This document shows positions 8,375 through 15,930 of a DNA stretch of 64,000 nt, in pieces (positions within the stretch are counted from its first letter, which is position 1; each line of letters begins with the position of its first letter). Under the pieces are notes generated by a model. It did no database searches and was not told where the DNA came from. It saw only the letters and a program-made list of their open reading frames with translations. A program made the position numbers and the translations under genes. This stretch comes from Virgibacillus doumboii (GTDB taxonomy: Bacteria; Bacillota; Bacilli; Bacillales; Amphibacillaceae), in the NCBI RefSeq assembly GCF_902806455.1, contig NZ_CADCWQ010000001.1, forward strand, positions 744,001 to 808,000, written 5' to 3'.

Positions 8375-9205
8375 ATGATAAATAATATTCAGGATACCGT
8401 AACATTGAATAATGGTGTGAAGATGCCCGGATTTGGCCTGGGTGTTTACAAGGTTGAAGACGGGGATACGGTGGTTCAATCGGTGAAAGCGGCATTGAAA
8501 CATGGCTACAGGAGCATTGATACGGCTTCTTTTTATGATAATGAAACTGGTGTCGGCCGGGGAATAAAGGAGTCCGGTGTGCCAAGAGAAGAACTATTTG
8601 TTACTTCCAAAGTTTGGAATGACCAGCAGGGATATGAAAATACGCTGAAGGCATTCGATGAAAGTCTAGATAAGCTTGGGTTGGAATACCTTGATCTTTA
8701 TTTGATTCATTGGCCGGTGAAAGACAAGTATAAAGAAACATGGCGAGCGCTTGAAAAGTTATATGATGAAGGGAAAGTCAGGGCGATTGGAGTCAGCAAT
8801 TTCCATGTACATCATCTGCAGGATCTGATGGCTGACAGTAATGTGAAGCCGGTGATTGATCAGGTGGAATACCATCCGCATCTCACGCAGACTGAAGTAA
8901 AGGCCTTTTGTGAAAAAGAAAATATCCAGCTGGAGGCGTGGTCACCGCTTAAAAAAGGACGCATATTGGACGACCCGACAATTTCAGGTCTAGCTGAGAA
9001 ATACGGCAAGTCACCTGCCCAGGTTATTTTGCGATGGGGTGTTCAAAATAATGTCGTGTTGATTCCTAAATCGGTAAATGAACATCGAATTGTTGAAAAT
9101 GCGGATATATTTGATTTTGCGTTGACTGATGAAGAGATGAAGCAGATCAGTGGATTGAATAAGAATGAGCGGACCGGTACGAATCCGGATAGTTTTGATG
9201 AATGA
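8375..9205 (+). CDS. Aldo/keto reductase, YvgN-like
   Basis: A 276-residue AKR barrel enzyme. The catalytic tetrad residues lie in GYRSIDTASFYDNE (Asp and Tyr), TSKVW (Lys) and LIHWPV (His). NADPH-binding elements near the C-terminus are present (IPKSVNEHRIVENADIFDF). The protein resembles bacterial glyoxal/methylglyoxal reductases of the YvgN/YtbE type, which reduce small aldehydes with NADPH. AGGAGGT lies 8 nt upstream of the ATG. It is monocistronic, with its own terminator. Confidence 0.9.
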   Translation: MINNIQDTVTLNNGVKMPGFGLGVYKVEDGDTVVQSVKAALKHGYRSIDTASFYDNETGVGRGIKESGVPREELFVTSKVWNDQQGYENTLKAFDESLDKLGLEYLDLYLIHWPVKDKYKETWRALEKLYDEGKVRAIGVSNFHVHHLQDLMADSNVKPVIDQVEYHPHLTQTEVKAFCEKENIQLEAWSPLKKGRILDDPTISGLAEKYGKSPAQVILRWGVQNNVVLIPKSVNEHRIVENADIFDFALTDEEMKQISGLNKNERTGTNPDSFDE

Positions 9206-9259
9206 TCTCGACAGTGGATAATGGAGGAAGATTTAGGATTTGGTATTGATTTTTGGGAA

Positions 9260-9296
9260 GCAGGGAAGTTTGCAAAAAAATTTCTCTGCTTTTTTG
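9260..9296 (+). terminator. Terminator after aldo/keto reductase
   Basis: Imperfect stem AGCAGGGAA / TTTCTCTGCT around an A-rich loop, followed by six T residues, 55 nt after the stop codon. Confidence 0.65.
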
Positions 9297-9317
9297 TATT
9301 TGAAAGGAAGACAAGAT

Positions 9318-9473
9318 ATGAGTGCCCGAATGAGGCAATAAAATCGTTCCAAGGTCACTCATCAAGGTTATGAGTGCTCGAACGAAGACAAAAAGCCATT
9401 GCAAGGTCATTCATCGGGGCTATGATTGCCCGAACGAGGACAAAAAAACGTTGTAAGGTCACTCATATGAAGG
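9318..9473. repeat. 52-bp tandem repeat, three units
   Basis: Three units of exactly 52 bp (starting at 9318, 9370 and 9422). Each begins ATGAGTGCCCGAA-like and ends AAGGTCACTCATC-like. Across each junction ACTCAT and ATGAGT form a small inverted repeat. The same unit occurs three times at 58507 and once near 38073. It fills the convergent gap between the reductase and flavodoxin genes; no coding function is seen. Confidence 0.85.
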
Positions 9474-9575
9474 TCAATACGGAGCAGAAAAATGAGAGAA
9501 AAGAATTTCATAAAGGATACAGATGATCCTAGCCCAATCACTCCTTCATTTGATTCTCAAATTAAAGCATCAAAA

Positions 9576-9614
9576 AATAGCATGCGCAACCACTTTTGAT
9601 TGCGCATGCTATTT
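9576..9614. terminator. Terminator downstream of flavodoxin
   Basis: A 15-bp perfect stem AAATAGCATGCGCAA / TTGCGCATGCTATTT with a short loop; A- and T-rich flanks make it usable from either strand. It lies just past the stop of the minus-strand flavodoxin gene. Confidence 0.8.
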
Positions 9615-9629
9615 AACTATCTTCCATAT

Positions 9630-10079
9630 TTATTTTCCCAATTCCTCTAAAAATCCATCCGCAAAATTCTTGCAGTGCTCGATATCCTTATCGTCAGGCT
9701 CAAGCTCAATTTTCAGTTTTTCTTCATATATTTTTGCGCCTTGCTGCTCTGCTTTTGTAGCCATTGTGTCAAGGGCCGGGCCGTATATATCATAATAGGA
9801 ATCGCATGAGCCGAATACGCCAACCAGCTTTCCGGTTAGGTTCACCTCATCCATGTCGTCGTGGAAGCTGTCCACTTCAAACGGAATATCGTCATCCCAT
9901 GAATAAGAACCTATCATAATCCCGTCGAAGTTTTTCATTTCTTCTGCTTCAATCGGGTCAAAATCAAATGTTTTCATTGTAACGTCATGACCGCCTTGTT
10001 CCATGTGGTCGATAATTGCTTCTGCCATCATTTCGGTGCTGCCGGTTAGACTTGTATATACTACCAGGATTTTTGCCAC
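9630..10079 (-). CDS. Flavodoxin
   Basis: A short-chain flavodoxin of about 149 residues. The FMN phosphate loop TSLTGSTEMMAEAI is right after the first strand (AKILVVY), followed by GSYSWDDD and VGVFGSCDSYYD, which frame the isoalloxazine ring. The protein is acidic, as expected for an electron carrier. GTG at 10079 is chosen because AAAGGAG lies 9 nt upstream; the in-frame ATG at 10088 directly abuts the ribosome binding site, and the longer frame has no good site. The redox partner is unknown. Confidence 0.9.
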   Translation of the reverse strand: MAKILVVYTSLTGSTEMMAEAIIDHMEQGGHDVTMKTFDFDPIEAEEMKNFDGIMIGSYSWDDDIPFEVDSFHDDMDEVNLTGKLVGVFGSCDSYYDIYGPALDTMATKAEQQGAKIYEEKLKIELEPDDKDIEHCKNFADGFLEELGK

Positions 10080-10289
10080 GAAAATCATCTCCTTTAAATC
10101 GTACCTGTTTCCATTATACACGCCAATGAGAATTACTTTCAATTATTCCGTTAATCGTTCACAAAAGTGTCTAAAAGCTGATTGTGAAGCGGATTTTAAG
10201 TTGTGGATTTTTTAAATTTATTCAGTGGAGGTCTACAATTAAAGATTGCCGTTCCGGGTATATATCAGCCGAAAAAGAAATAATAAGTG

Positions 10290-10433
10290 GAGGCTGGGAC
10301 AAAAGTGTTTTATCAGAGCAAAAATCCGAATTAACTAGAAAATGGTGCAAAAAGCCGCTCCGGAAATATACTTCGCTTAATTCGTGCATAGTTCGTCTTT
10401 TGTGTTTCACGTTTTCATTTTGTCCCAGTCTCT
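10290..10433. mobile_element. 144-bp inverted-repeat element, copy 1
   Basis: Ends GAGGCTGGGACAAAA and TTTTGTCCCAGTCTC form near-perfect terminal inverted repeats. The interior contains CCGCTCCGGAAATATACTTC. A second copy of the same length lies at 34717 in the opposite orientation. It carries no protein and behaves like a small non-autonomous repeat. Its right end directly abuts the stop codon of the minus-strand secreted protein gene, where the hairpin may act as terminator. Confidence 0.75.
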
Positions 10434-10850
10434 TTATTTAAGCGAATGATAATATTCCGATAAAAATTCATTGGTTATTTTACCGTTTGTTATTTCATAA
10501 AACGTTTTATTGATCATTACTTTGTCTTCAAATGCAACGATAAAGTGGATAGTTTCATTTTCGTAAAAATAAATCATTCCTGCCTCCATTGGCAAATACG
10601 CCGGTTCATTTCCCCTTATTTTTTTATAGTCAAGCTGTTTCATTTTAGTGATGAACTTATTGATTTTGGCGTCGTCGGTTGTGATGTTGTAGTTGGTTTC
10701 TGATGGTGTGGAAAGTGAGATTTTTGTTATCTGATCAGGATTAGTCTGTAAAATATCCTCAAGTGTCTCGGTGCCACCCTGGTTTTGCATTGCATAAGCT
10801 GCTAAAAAGGTTGTCACAATGATTAAAATGAAAGCGATTTTTTTCATCAT
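10434..10850 (-). CDS. Small exported protein of unknown function
   Basis: About 138 residues. It has an N-terminal signal-like segment (MKKIAFILIIVTTFLAAYAM), then a soluble domain of mixed polar character with no motif I recognise. No lipobox cysteine is seen, so it is either secreted or anchored by the first helix. The start is placed at the first ATG of the MMKK pair, with AGGAAG upstream; a GTG two codons earlier is too close to that site. It is monocistronic. Function unknown. Confidence 0.65.
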   Translation of the reverse strand: MMKKIAFILIIVTTFLAAYAMQNQGGTETLEDILQTNPDQITKISLSTPSETNYNITTDDAKINKFITKMKQLDYKKIRGNEPAYLPMEAGMIYFYENETIHFIVAFEDKVMINKTFYEITNGKITNEFLSEYYHSLK

Positions 10851-11053
10851 ATCCACTTCCTGAAATGGTTATTTTACCCCACTTTTATAATGGCATAAGT
10901 GGTCAGGATTTTCTGTGATACAAATCAATTTTGGCCAAAAAAATTCCTTGGAAAATTACTGCAAAAAAATCGCAAAAACATATTGCCTTTTTGGTGTAAG
11001 GGCGTTAGACTATATAAAGCTGAAATGATCATTTAAACAAGGGGGTATTTGCA

Positions 11054-11161
11054 ATGAAAGGTAAGGGAAATGAAGCAAGAAGAAGAAGTGTTGCAGATAC
11101 ACTGTGGTATATACCTCTGGTAGTGTTTATTGTTGGAATTATTGTTATGAATATGAATTAA
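11054..11161 (+). CDS. Small single-span membrane protein, 35 residues
   Basis: ATG at 11054 with GGGGG eight bases upstream. The product has a basic N-terminus (MKGKGNEARRRSVADT) and one hydrophobic helix (LWYIPLVVFIVGIIVM). The positive-inside rule predicts a cytoplasmic N-terminus. The upstream region has an AT-rich stretch with TATATAAAG that could be a -10 region. The good ribosome binding site, charge pattern and defined stop support a real small protein, but there is no homology evidence. Function unknown. Confidence 0.6.
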   Translation: MKGKGNEARRRSVADTLWYIPLVVFIVGIIVMNMN

Positions 11162-11209
11162 AAAGAAAAGTGGAATTGCCCATTTTGGCAGTACCGCAAT
11201 TTAATGGAA

Positions 11210-11242
11210 AAAACCGGGCGCTGGTAATGGCGGCCCGGTTTT
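11210..11242. terminator. Terminator between small protein and ComA-like gene
   Basis: Stem AAAACCGGGC / GCCCGGTTTT around an 11- to 13-nt loop. A- and T-rich ends allow use from both strands; it lies 12 nt past the stop of the minus-strand phosphosulfolactate synthase gene. Confidence 0.82.
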
Positions 11243-11253
11243 ATTTAATTTGT

Positions 11254-12090
11254 TTATTTGTCGTTGCCGTCAAAAGTGATTACACGTCCCCAAAGTTCAT
11301 TATTTCCCCAGATTCCGCGGCGCAGGCCTTCCAGCTGAACGATTTGACTGTGGTCAACGAAAAGGTTAACGTCCGGGCCATAGTTTTTGATATACCATGC
11401 AAATACATCCGGGTCTGCTGCTTCAAACATGACTTTGTCTGTACCCAGTTCAGCGGCGAATCGGGAAGCAATTTCGGTGCGCCATGTTTCAACGCTTTCG
11501 GTAATACCTTCTGATTCAATCATTAACATATATGCTCCTGCGTCAAGGCATTTTTTACCGATCTCGATTGCGCGGGCAGGGTCGGATATGCCTGCTGCTT
11601 CGTTCTGTGCGATTGTATTTGTTCCACCGGCACCGAATTGTACACCAATTTCAGGTTTGGCAAGGAGTCCTGCTTTTTGAACACGCTCAACGACACGAAC
11701 GATATCGTCAATTGGCATGGTAATGAAGCCGGTTGAGACTTCGATGATATCAAACCCAACGCGTTTACACTCGTTGATATAGTAATCAACGGCTTCTGGC
11801 CCCTGTGTCAGTACGGTTTCCATAAATCCTCCGGTTGAAACTTTTACGCCATAGTCATGAGCTAAATCCAATAGTTCTTTCAATTGTTTTTCCGGCATTA
11901 ATGTGAAAGCACCACCGGCAAATTTCAGAATGTCTACATGATCGCCCATTGTTTCCAGTACGTCTTTTAAATAACGTTGCCCCATTACAGTGTAGTATGG
12001 TCCGCGAATTTCGGTCACTCCTGCAGTCCGTGGTTTTTCCTGACGATGATTTGCCCTTATATCTGTGAATGCATAGTTATTTTTTTCCAT
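11254..12090 (-). CDS. Phosphosulfolactate synthase family (ComA-like)
   Basis: A 278-residue TIM-barrel protein of the ComA family. Recognisable segments are HVDILKFAGGAFTLMP, VKVSTGGFMETVL, FDIIEVSTGFITMP, KPEIGVQFGAGGTN and MIESEGITE. In methanogens ComA adds sulfite to phosphoenolpyruvate in coenzyme M synthesis; bacilli have homologues (YitD-like) whose role is less clear. The gene starts 2 nt after the stop of an MmgE/PrpD gene, so the two are translationally linked. The family call is firm; a function in coenzyme M is not implied. A sulfolactate-related role is possible. Confidence 0.85.
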   Translation of the reverse strand: MEKNNYAFTDIRANHRQEKPRTAGVTEIRGPYYTVMGQRYLKDVLETMGDHVDILKFAGGAFTLMPEKQLKELLDLAHDYGVKVSTGGFMETVLTQGPEAVDYYINECKRVGFDIIEVSTGFITMPIDDIVRVVERVQKAGLLAKPEIGVQFGAGGTNTIAQNEAAGISDPARAIEIGKKCLDAGAYMLMIESEGITESVETWRTEIASRFAAELGTDKVMFEAADPDVFAWYIKNYGPDVNLFVDHSQIVQLEGLRRGIWGNNELWGRVITFDGNDK

Positions 12091-12092
12091 GA

Positions 12093-13481
12093 TTATTCAT
12101 CCTCCCTGATTTTTATTTGACCAAGTAAAGCAGTCAAATCACTGATTTTCACATTTTCCAGGTTTCTGATCGTGTCAGCAATTTCGGAAGCCAGTTTGCC
12201 GTCCATTTTGCTGGTTAATTTGTTGTATTTTTCCATTAACACATCCCAGCTGGCAGGACGTGTTTTGAATCCTTGGTAATCATTTTTTTCGATTTCAAAA
12301 ATACGTCCGTCGTTTGTTTCCAGTTCAATATGACATGCCATTTCGTCCGGGAAGCGATCACTGTATGCATCACTCGGTTTTACATCCACTTTTTGCAATA
12401 ATTCCTGAATGTCGGCCCGTTTGATTCGATCCGGTTCGTACTGTTCCGGCATGACTTGACCGTCCAGGTATGCAGCTGAAAGCATATATGGCAATGAATG
12501 GTCAGCTTCTTCTTTATAGCGGATCAATTTTTTGCCGCCTTCTTCACCACCGCCGATAATGTTGAATGCGACGTCAAAAGTGGTGAGCCGGATTTCCTTG
12601 ATGTCTTCCGGCGCAATATTTTCGCGGTCGCGGATTTCCAGCAGTCCTTCAATCGATGACTGTGAATGGATTTCTGCATTATATCGTTTAATAATTGTAT
12701 CTGAAACACGTTCAAGGTCTTCTTTTGACCAATCTATTTCGAATTGACCGGCAATGGAGTCCATGAATCCTTTGTTTCCTTCAAAAACTTCACGCGGACC
12801 TGTGATTCCGTATTTTGCAAGCAATGTTGCATGAACAGCGCCCATTGCTGTGTTTGGATAGGCAAGGCCTTTCCAGTTCGAAAGTTCACCGGTTCTTGTT
12901 ACGCGCAGTGAGTTGTAGCCGGTTCCTGCGATTGCAACCGCATTTGCTATTTTGTTGCTGTCAAGTCCCATTACACGAGCTGCACCGGCTGCGGCGCCAT
13001 ATTCACCCTGAACGGTATGGTCAAAGCCGTTATTTCTTACAGGTGCAACATCTGACAGTCGGCATTGAACCTGATATGCGACAGCCAATGCCAGCAGGAA
13101 GTCCTGACCGCTCTTGTCTGCATATTCACTTGCTGCCAGAACTGGTGCTATATTGTCTGATGGATGTCCTGTTTCGTTTTTTGCTAAATAAGAGTCGTTG
13201 TAATCGAGATAACGAATTGCTGCTCCATTGTGGAACGTTGCATAATCCGGTGTAGTTTTTCCACCGCCGATTAGCGTTACCAGTTTCTCGCCTCCCAGAT
13301 CTTCTGTCATTTGGCGGATAGCCTTCACGGGTTCACCTTCAAGTGCGCCAATTGCAACGCCGATTGAGTCGAGTACCCGACCTTTGAGTGCTTCAATTGC
13401 TTCATCCGAGAGATCTTCCCATTTGATGTTGTGCGCCCAATCAGCAAGTTGTTCAACCATTGTAGCTTCTTGCTTTGACAT
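12093..13481 (-). CDS. MmgE/PrpD family protein (2-methylcitrate dehydratase-like)
   Basis: About 462 residues from the ATG at 13481, which has GGAGGTGA seven bases upstream; the frame extends 17 codons further without a site. The N-terminal helical PrpD domain (VLDSIGVAIGAL; NGAAIRYLDYND) and the dehydratase core (GHPSDNIAPVLAASEY; YNAEIHSQSSIEGLL) are typical. Characterised members dehydrate 2-methylcitrate, aconitate isomers or similar tricarboxylates. No citrate synthase or methylisocitrate lyase gene is adjacent; instead it precedes a ComA-like gene, so the usual methylcitrate role is doubtful. Three AGTGATA repeats lie in its promoter region. Confidence 0.85.
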   Translation of the reverse strand: MSKQEATMVEQLADWAHNIKWEDLSDEAIEALKGRVLDSIGVAIGALEGEPVKAIRQMTEDLGGEKLVTLIGGGKTTPDYATFHNGAAIRYLDYNDSYLAKNETGHPSDNIAPVLAASEYADKSGQDFLLALAVAYQVQCRLSDVAPVRNNGFDHTVQGEYGAAAGAARVMGLDSNKIANAVAIAGTGYNSLRVTRTGELSNWKGLAYPNTAMGAVHATLLAKYGITGPREVFEGNKGFMDSIAGQFEIDWSKEDLERVSDTIIKRYNAEIHSQSSIEGLLEIRDRENIAPEDIKEIRLTTFDVAFNIIGGGEEGGKKLIRYKEEADHSLPYMLSAAYLDGQVMPEQYEPDRIKRADIQELLQKVDVKPSDAYSDRFPDEMACHIELETNDGRIFEIEKNDYQGFKTRPASWDVLMEKYNKLTSKMDGKLASEIADTIRNLENVKISDLTALLGQIKIREDE

Positions 13482-13597
13482 GTAAGTCACCTCCAAATTT
13501 TTTTGTGGAAATGAATACCTCAGTGGCCACAAAGAGGTGTAGGGAAGGGGGCTTCGTTATGTCTCTCGCTCCCTTCACTTATTATAATACGCTTATT

Positions 13598-13659
13598 AGT
13601 GATAAAAATAAATGATTGAAACCTATAAAAGTGATATCAAATACTTATACATAGTGATA
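13598..13659. promoter_or_regulatory. Three AGTGATA repeats upstream of the MmgE/PrpD-ComA operon
   Basis: AGTGATA occurs at 13598, 13630 and 13653 in the same direction. They lie 117 to 178 nt upstream of the ATG of the minus-strand operon, beside a minus-strand TATAAT. They may bind a regulator; no family assignment is possible. Confidence 0.35.
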
Positions 13660-13767
13660 AGATAAAGTTGTGGGGCCGAAATGGCGTGTAGATAGGGGGT
13701 GCGGGCTTTTTTCTTCGTTGATTTGTGTGTTTGGATTGTAATTTCGAGTGACGAGGGGCGAACAAAT

Positions 13768-13872
13768 TGTGAACTTCGGCATTTTAATTGTGAACTTCGA
13801 ACAAACTAAATGTGAACATCGACATTTCGCCTGTGAACTTCGACGATTTCATTGTGAACTTCGACTTTTAGC
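13768..13872. repeat. 21-bp array, core TGTGAACTTCGAC, five units
   Basis: Units start at 13768, 13789, 13811, 13832 and 13853, giving periods of 21, 22, 21 and 21 bp. The first 10-13 bases are conserved and the rest varies. It lies between ilvE and the MmgE/PrpD operon promoter region. Similar arrays with other cores are at 15174, 31259 and 38167. No coding potential and no CRISPR genes are present. Confidence 0.8.
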
Positions 13873-13883
13873 ACGATCCGGAC

Positions 13884-13920
13884 AAAAAAAGAAGGGCGCT
13901 TTGCAATGAAAGCGCCCTTC
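13884..13920 (-). terminator. ilvE terminator
   Basis: A 12-bp perfect stem GAAGGGCGCTTT/AAAGCGCCCTTC with a 6-nt loop. The A-run at 13884-13890 becomes a T-tract on the minus strand, 4 nt past the ilvE stop. Confidence 0.88.
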
Positions 13921-13924
13921 AACT

Positions 13925-15013
13925 TCATAAGGTTACCCTACTTTTTATTTTTTCAATCCAACCGAACGGATCTTCAATTTTGCCGTACTGGATACCTGTC
14001 AGTGTGTCATATAATTTTTTGGCAATCGGACCGGTTTCCATATTGTTGAACACCATATCTTTGTCATCCCATGTGAGCTGGCCGATCGGTGAGATGACGG
14101 CTGCAGTACCTGATCCGAAAGCCTCCTCAACAAGGCCATCACAGTACGCCTGATATAATTCTTCCATTGAAATTTTCCGTTCAACTACAGGGATTTCCCA
14201 GTGTTTCAATAATTCGATAACCGATTTCCTCGTAATACCTTCCAAAATACTTCCATTCAAAATTGGGGTGACAATTTCACCGTTTATTTTGAAAAAAACA
14301 TTCATACTTCCTACTTCTTCAATATACTTTCGTTCAACAGCATCGAGCCATAAAACCTGGGCGAATCCGCTGTCTGCAACGAGTTCCTGGGCCTTCAGAC
14401 TGGAAGCATAGTTTCCGCCGGTTTTAGCTTCACCGGTCCCGCCAACAGCAGCACGGACATATTTATTTTCCACCGCTATTTTGACCGGGTTAATTCCTTC
14501 CTTGTAATACGCGCCCACTGGAGACAGGATAACAATGAATTTATAATGACGTGATGGCGCAACACCGAGAAAAGCTTCGGTGGAAATAATAAATGGGCGG
14601 ATATAGAGTGACGTTCCTTCTGCATCCGGAATCCAGTCTTTATCCAATGCGATGAGCTGCTTAAGTGCTTTTAATGCAAATTCTTCATCAATCCGAGGAA
14701 TGCAAAGCCGGTCATTTGAGTGATTGATCCGCCTGAGATTTTTTTCGGGACGGAATAATTGAGCATCTCCTTCAGGTGTGAGGTACGCTTTCAGTCCTTC
14801 GAAAACAGATTGACCATAATGAAATACCATGGCAGACGGGTCCATGGCAATTGGCTGATATGGCACAATACGCGCGTCGTGCCATCCTGCAGGTTCAGAA
14901 TAATCCATTACAAACATGTGGTCAGTAAACATTCGTCCAAACTGCAGTTCATCTGATTTGGGCTTTTCTTTACCGGTTGAACTAAGATTGACTTGAATCG
15001 GACGATCTTCCAT
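13925..15013 (-). CDS. ilvE: Branched-chain amino acid aminotransferase
   Basis: A 362-residue class IV aminotransferase of the longer BCAT2 type. FGRMFTDHMFVMDY, DPSAMVFHYGQSVFEGLKAY and GTSLYIRPFI are diagnostic. The PLP lysine lies in EAKTGGNYASSL, and the cofactor phosphate loops include EVGSMNVFF and GSGTAAVISPIG. It interconverts leucine, isoleucine and valine with their 2-oxo acids using glutamate. It is monocistronic with its own terminator; no T-box-like leader is visible upstream. Confidence 0.95.
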   Translation of the reverse strand: MEDRPIQVNLSSTGKEKPKSDELQFGRMFTDHMFVMDYSEPAGWHDARIVPYQPIAMDPSAMVFHYGQSVFEGLKAYLTPEGDAQLFRPEKNLRRINHSNDRLCIPRIDEEFALKALKQLIALDKDWIPDAEGTSLYIRPFIISTEAFLGVAPSRHYKFIVILSPVGAYYKEGINPVKIAVENKYVRAAVGGTGEAKTGGNYASSLKAQELVADSGFAQVLWLDAVERKYIEEVGSMNVFFKINGEIVTPILNGSILEGITRKSVIELLKHWEIPVVERKISMEELYQAYCDGLVEEAFGSGTAAVISPIGQLTWDDKDMVFNNMETGPIAKKLYDTLTGIQYGKIEDPFGWIEKIKSRVTL

Positions 15014-15173
15014 AACGCCAGCCCCTTTGCATAAAAATTTTATATCAATACTATGATATATTCCATCTTATTGCAATAGGCAAACGTCAAAAAATTATGT
15101 TTTTTTGAAAAAATATTTGTGGAGGATGGTTTGGAAGGGAGGGGAAGTGTAGAAATGTCTGCTCGAGAGGTGG

Positions 15174-15273
15174 AACATCGGCAGATAAGAAAAAACATCA
15201 GCAGAACAGCAGGAACATCGGCAGAACAGCAGGAATTTCAGCAGATCGACAAAACCATCATAAAAACATCCAC
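15174..15273. repeat. 20-bp array, core AACATCGGCAGA, five units
   Basis: Units begin at 15174, 15194, 15214, 15234 and 15254, an exact 20-bp period, with the core AACATCGGCAGAACAGCAGG degrading toward the ends. It lies between the start of ilvE and the stop of the response regulator, both on the minus strand. It belongs to the same style of array as those at 13768, 31259 and 38167. Confidence 0.8.
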
Positions 15274-15291
15274 CAGAGCACTCAATCATAC

Positions 15292-15930
15292 CTATTCAGC
15301 AATTGCATATTTAACCAGACCTTTTGCATTAGCATACAGTGCTGCCTGTGTTCTGTCAGCCAGATCGAGTTTCGCTAAAATTTGGCTTACATGTTTTTTA
15401 ACCGTGTATTCAGTAATAAACAGTGTCTGTGATATTTCCTTGTTCGAAAGGCCTTTGCCAAGTGCGATCAATGTTTCTTCTTCTTTCGGTGTTAATTGTT
15501 CGATGTGCCCATGAACATCGCGGCCACTATCGGCGGAGTTCATTACAAAATCTATCACCCCAGGGTCATAGTATTTACGGCCTTTACTGATTATCCGCAT
15601 TGCCTGAATCAACTCCTCGGGTAATGCTTCCTTTAATACATAGCCATCAACGCCATTTTCTTTAGCCAGTTTAAAATCCTCTGCTTCTGTTGATGAGGTC
15701 AGCATGCAGATTACTCCCCGATTCATCGCTTCTGCTATGAGGTCTAAGCCTGATTCATCAGCTATCCGAAGATCAACTAATGCGATATCAGGCCGTACAG
15801 ATTTAAGGAGTTCCATTGCCTCAGCGCAATTTGCTGCTTCTCCCTTAACGTCAAATGTTCCATCCAAGGAAAGCACGGAGGTCAGTCCTGATCTTACTAA
15901 CGGATGATCGTCCACAATAATAACCTTCAT
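15292..15930 (-). CDS. NarL/FixJ family response regulator
   Basis: 212 residues. The receiver domain begins VIIVDDHPLVRSG, has the phospho-acceptor aspartate in DIALVDLRIADESG, the conserved switch threonine in CMLTSS, and the lysine in YVLKEALP. The C-terminal LuxR-type helix-turn-helix reads LTPKEEETLIALGKGLSNKEI through VKKHVSQILAKL. Its ATG overlaps the stop of the histidine kinase (TAATG), so the pair is co-translated. Neighbouring SipW-related genes are the likely targets. Confidence 0.93.
   Translation of the reverse strand: MKVIIVDDHPLVRSGLTSVLSLDGTFDVKGEAANCAEAMELLKSVRPDIALVDLRIADESGLDLIAEAMNRGVICMLTSSTEAEDFKLAKENGVDGYVLKEALPEELIQAMRIISKGRKYYDPGVIDFVMNSADSGRDVHGHIEQLTPKEEETLIALGKGLSNKEISQTLFITEYTVKKHVSQILAKLDLADRTQAALYANAKGLVKYAIAE

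Noticed and set aside
9318..9473. 52-bp repeats as CRISPR or as a coding repeat
   Set aside because: The units are contiguous without unique spacers, and no frame stays open with a ribosome binding site.
13768..13872. Regular repeats resembling a CRISPR array
   Set aside because: Unit length is only 21 bp with no separate 30-40-bp unique spacers, and no cas genes are present in the window.
15014..15110. T-box leader upstream of ilvE
   Set aside because: No T-box sequence, specifier loop or terminator/antiterminator is visible in the short upstream region.
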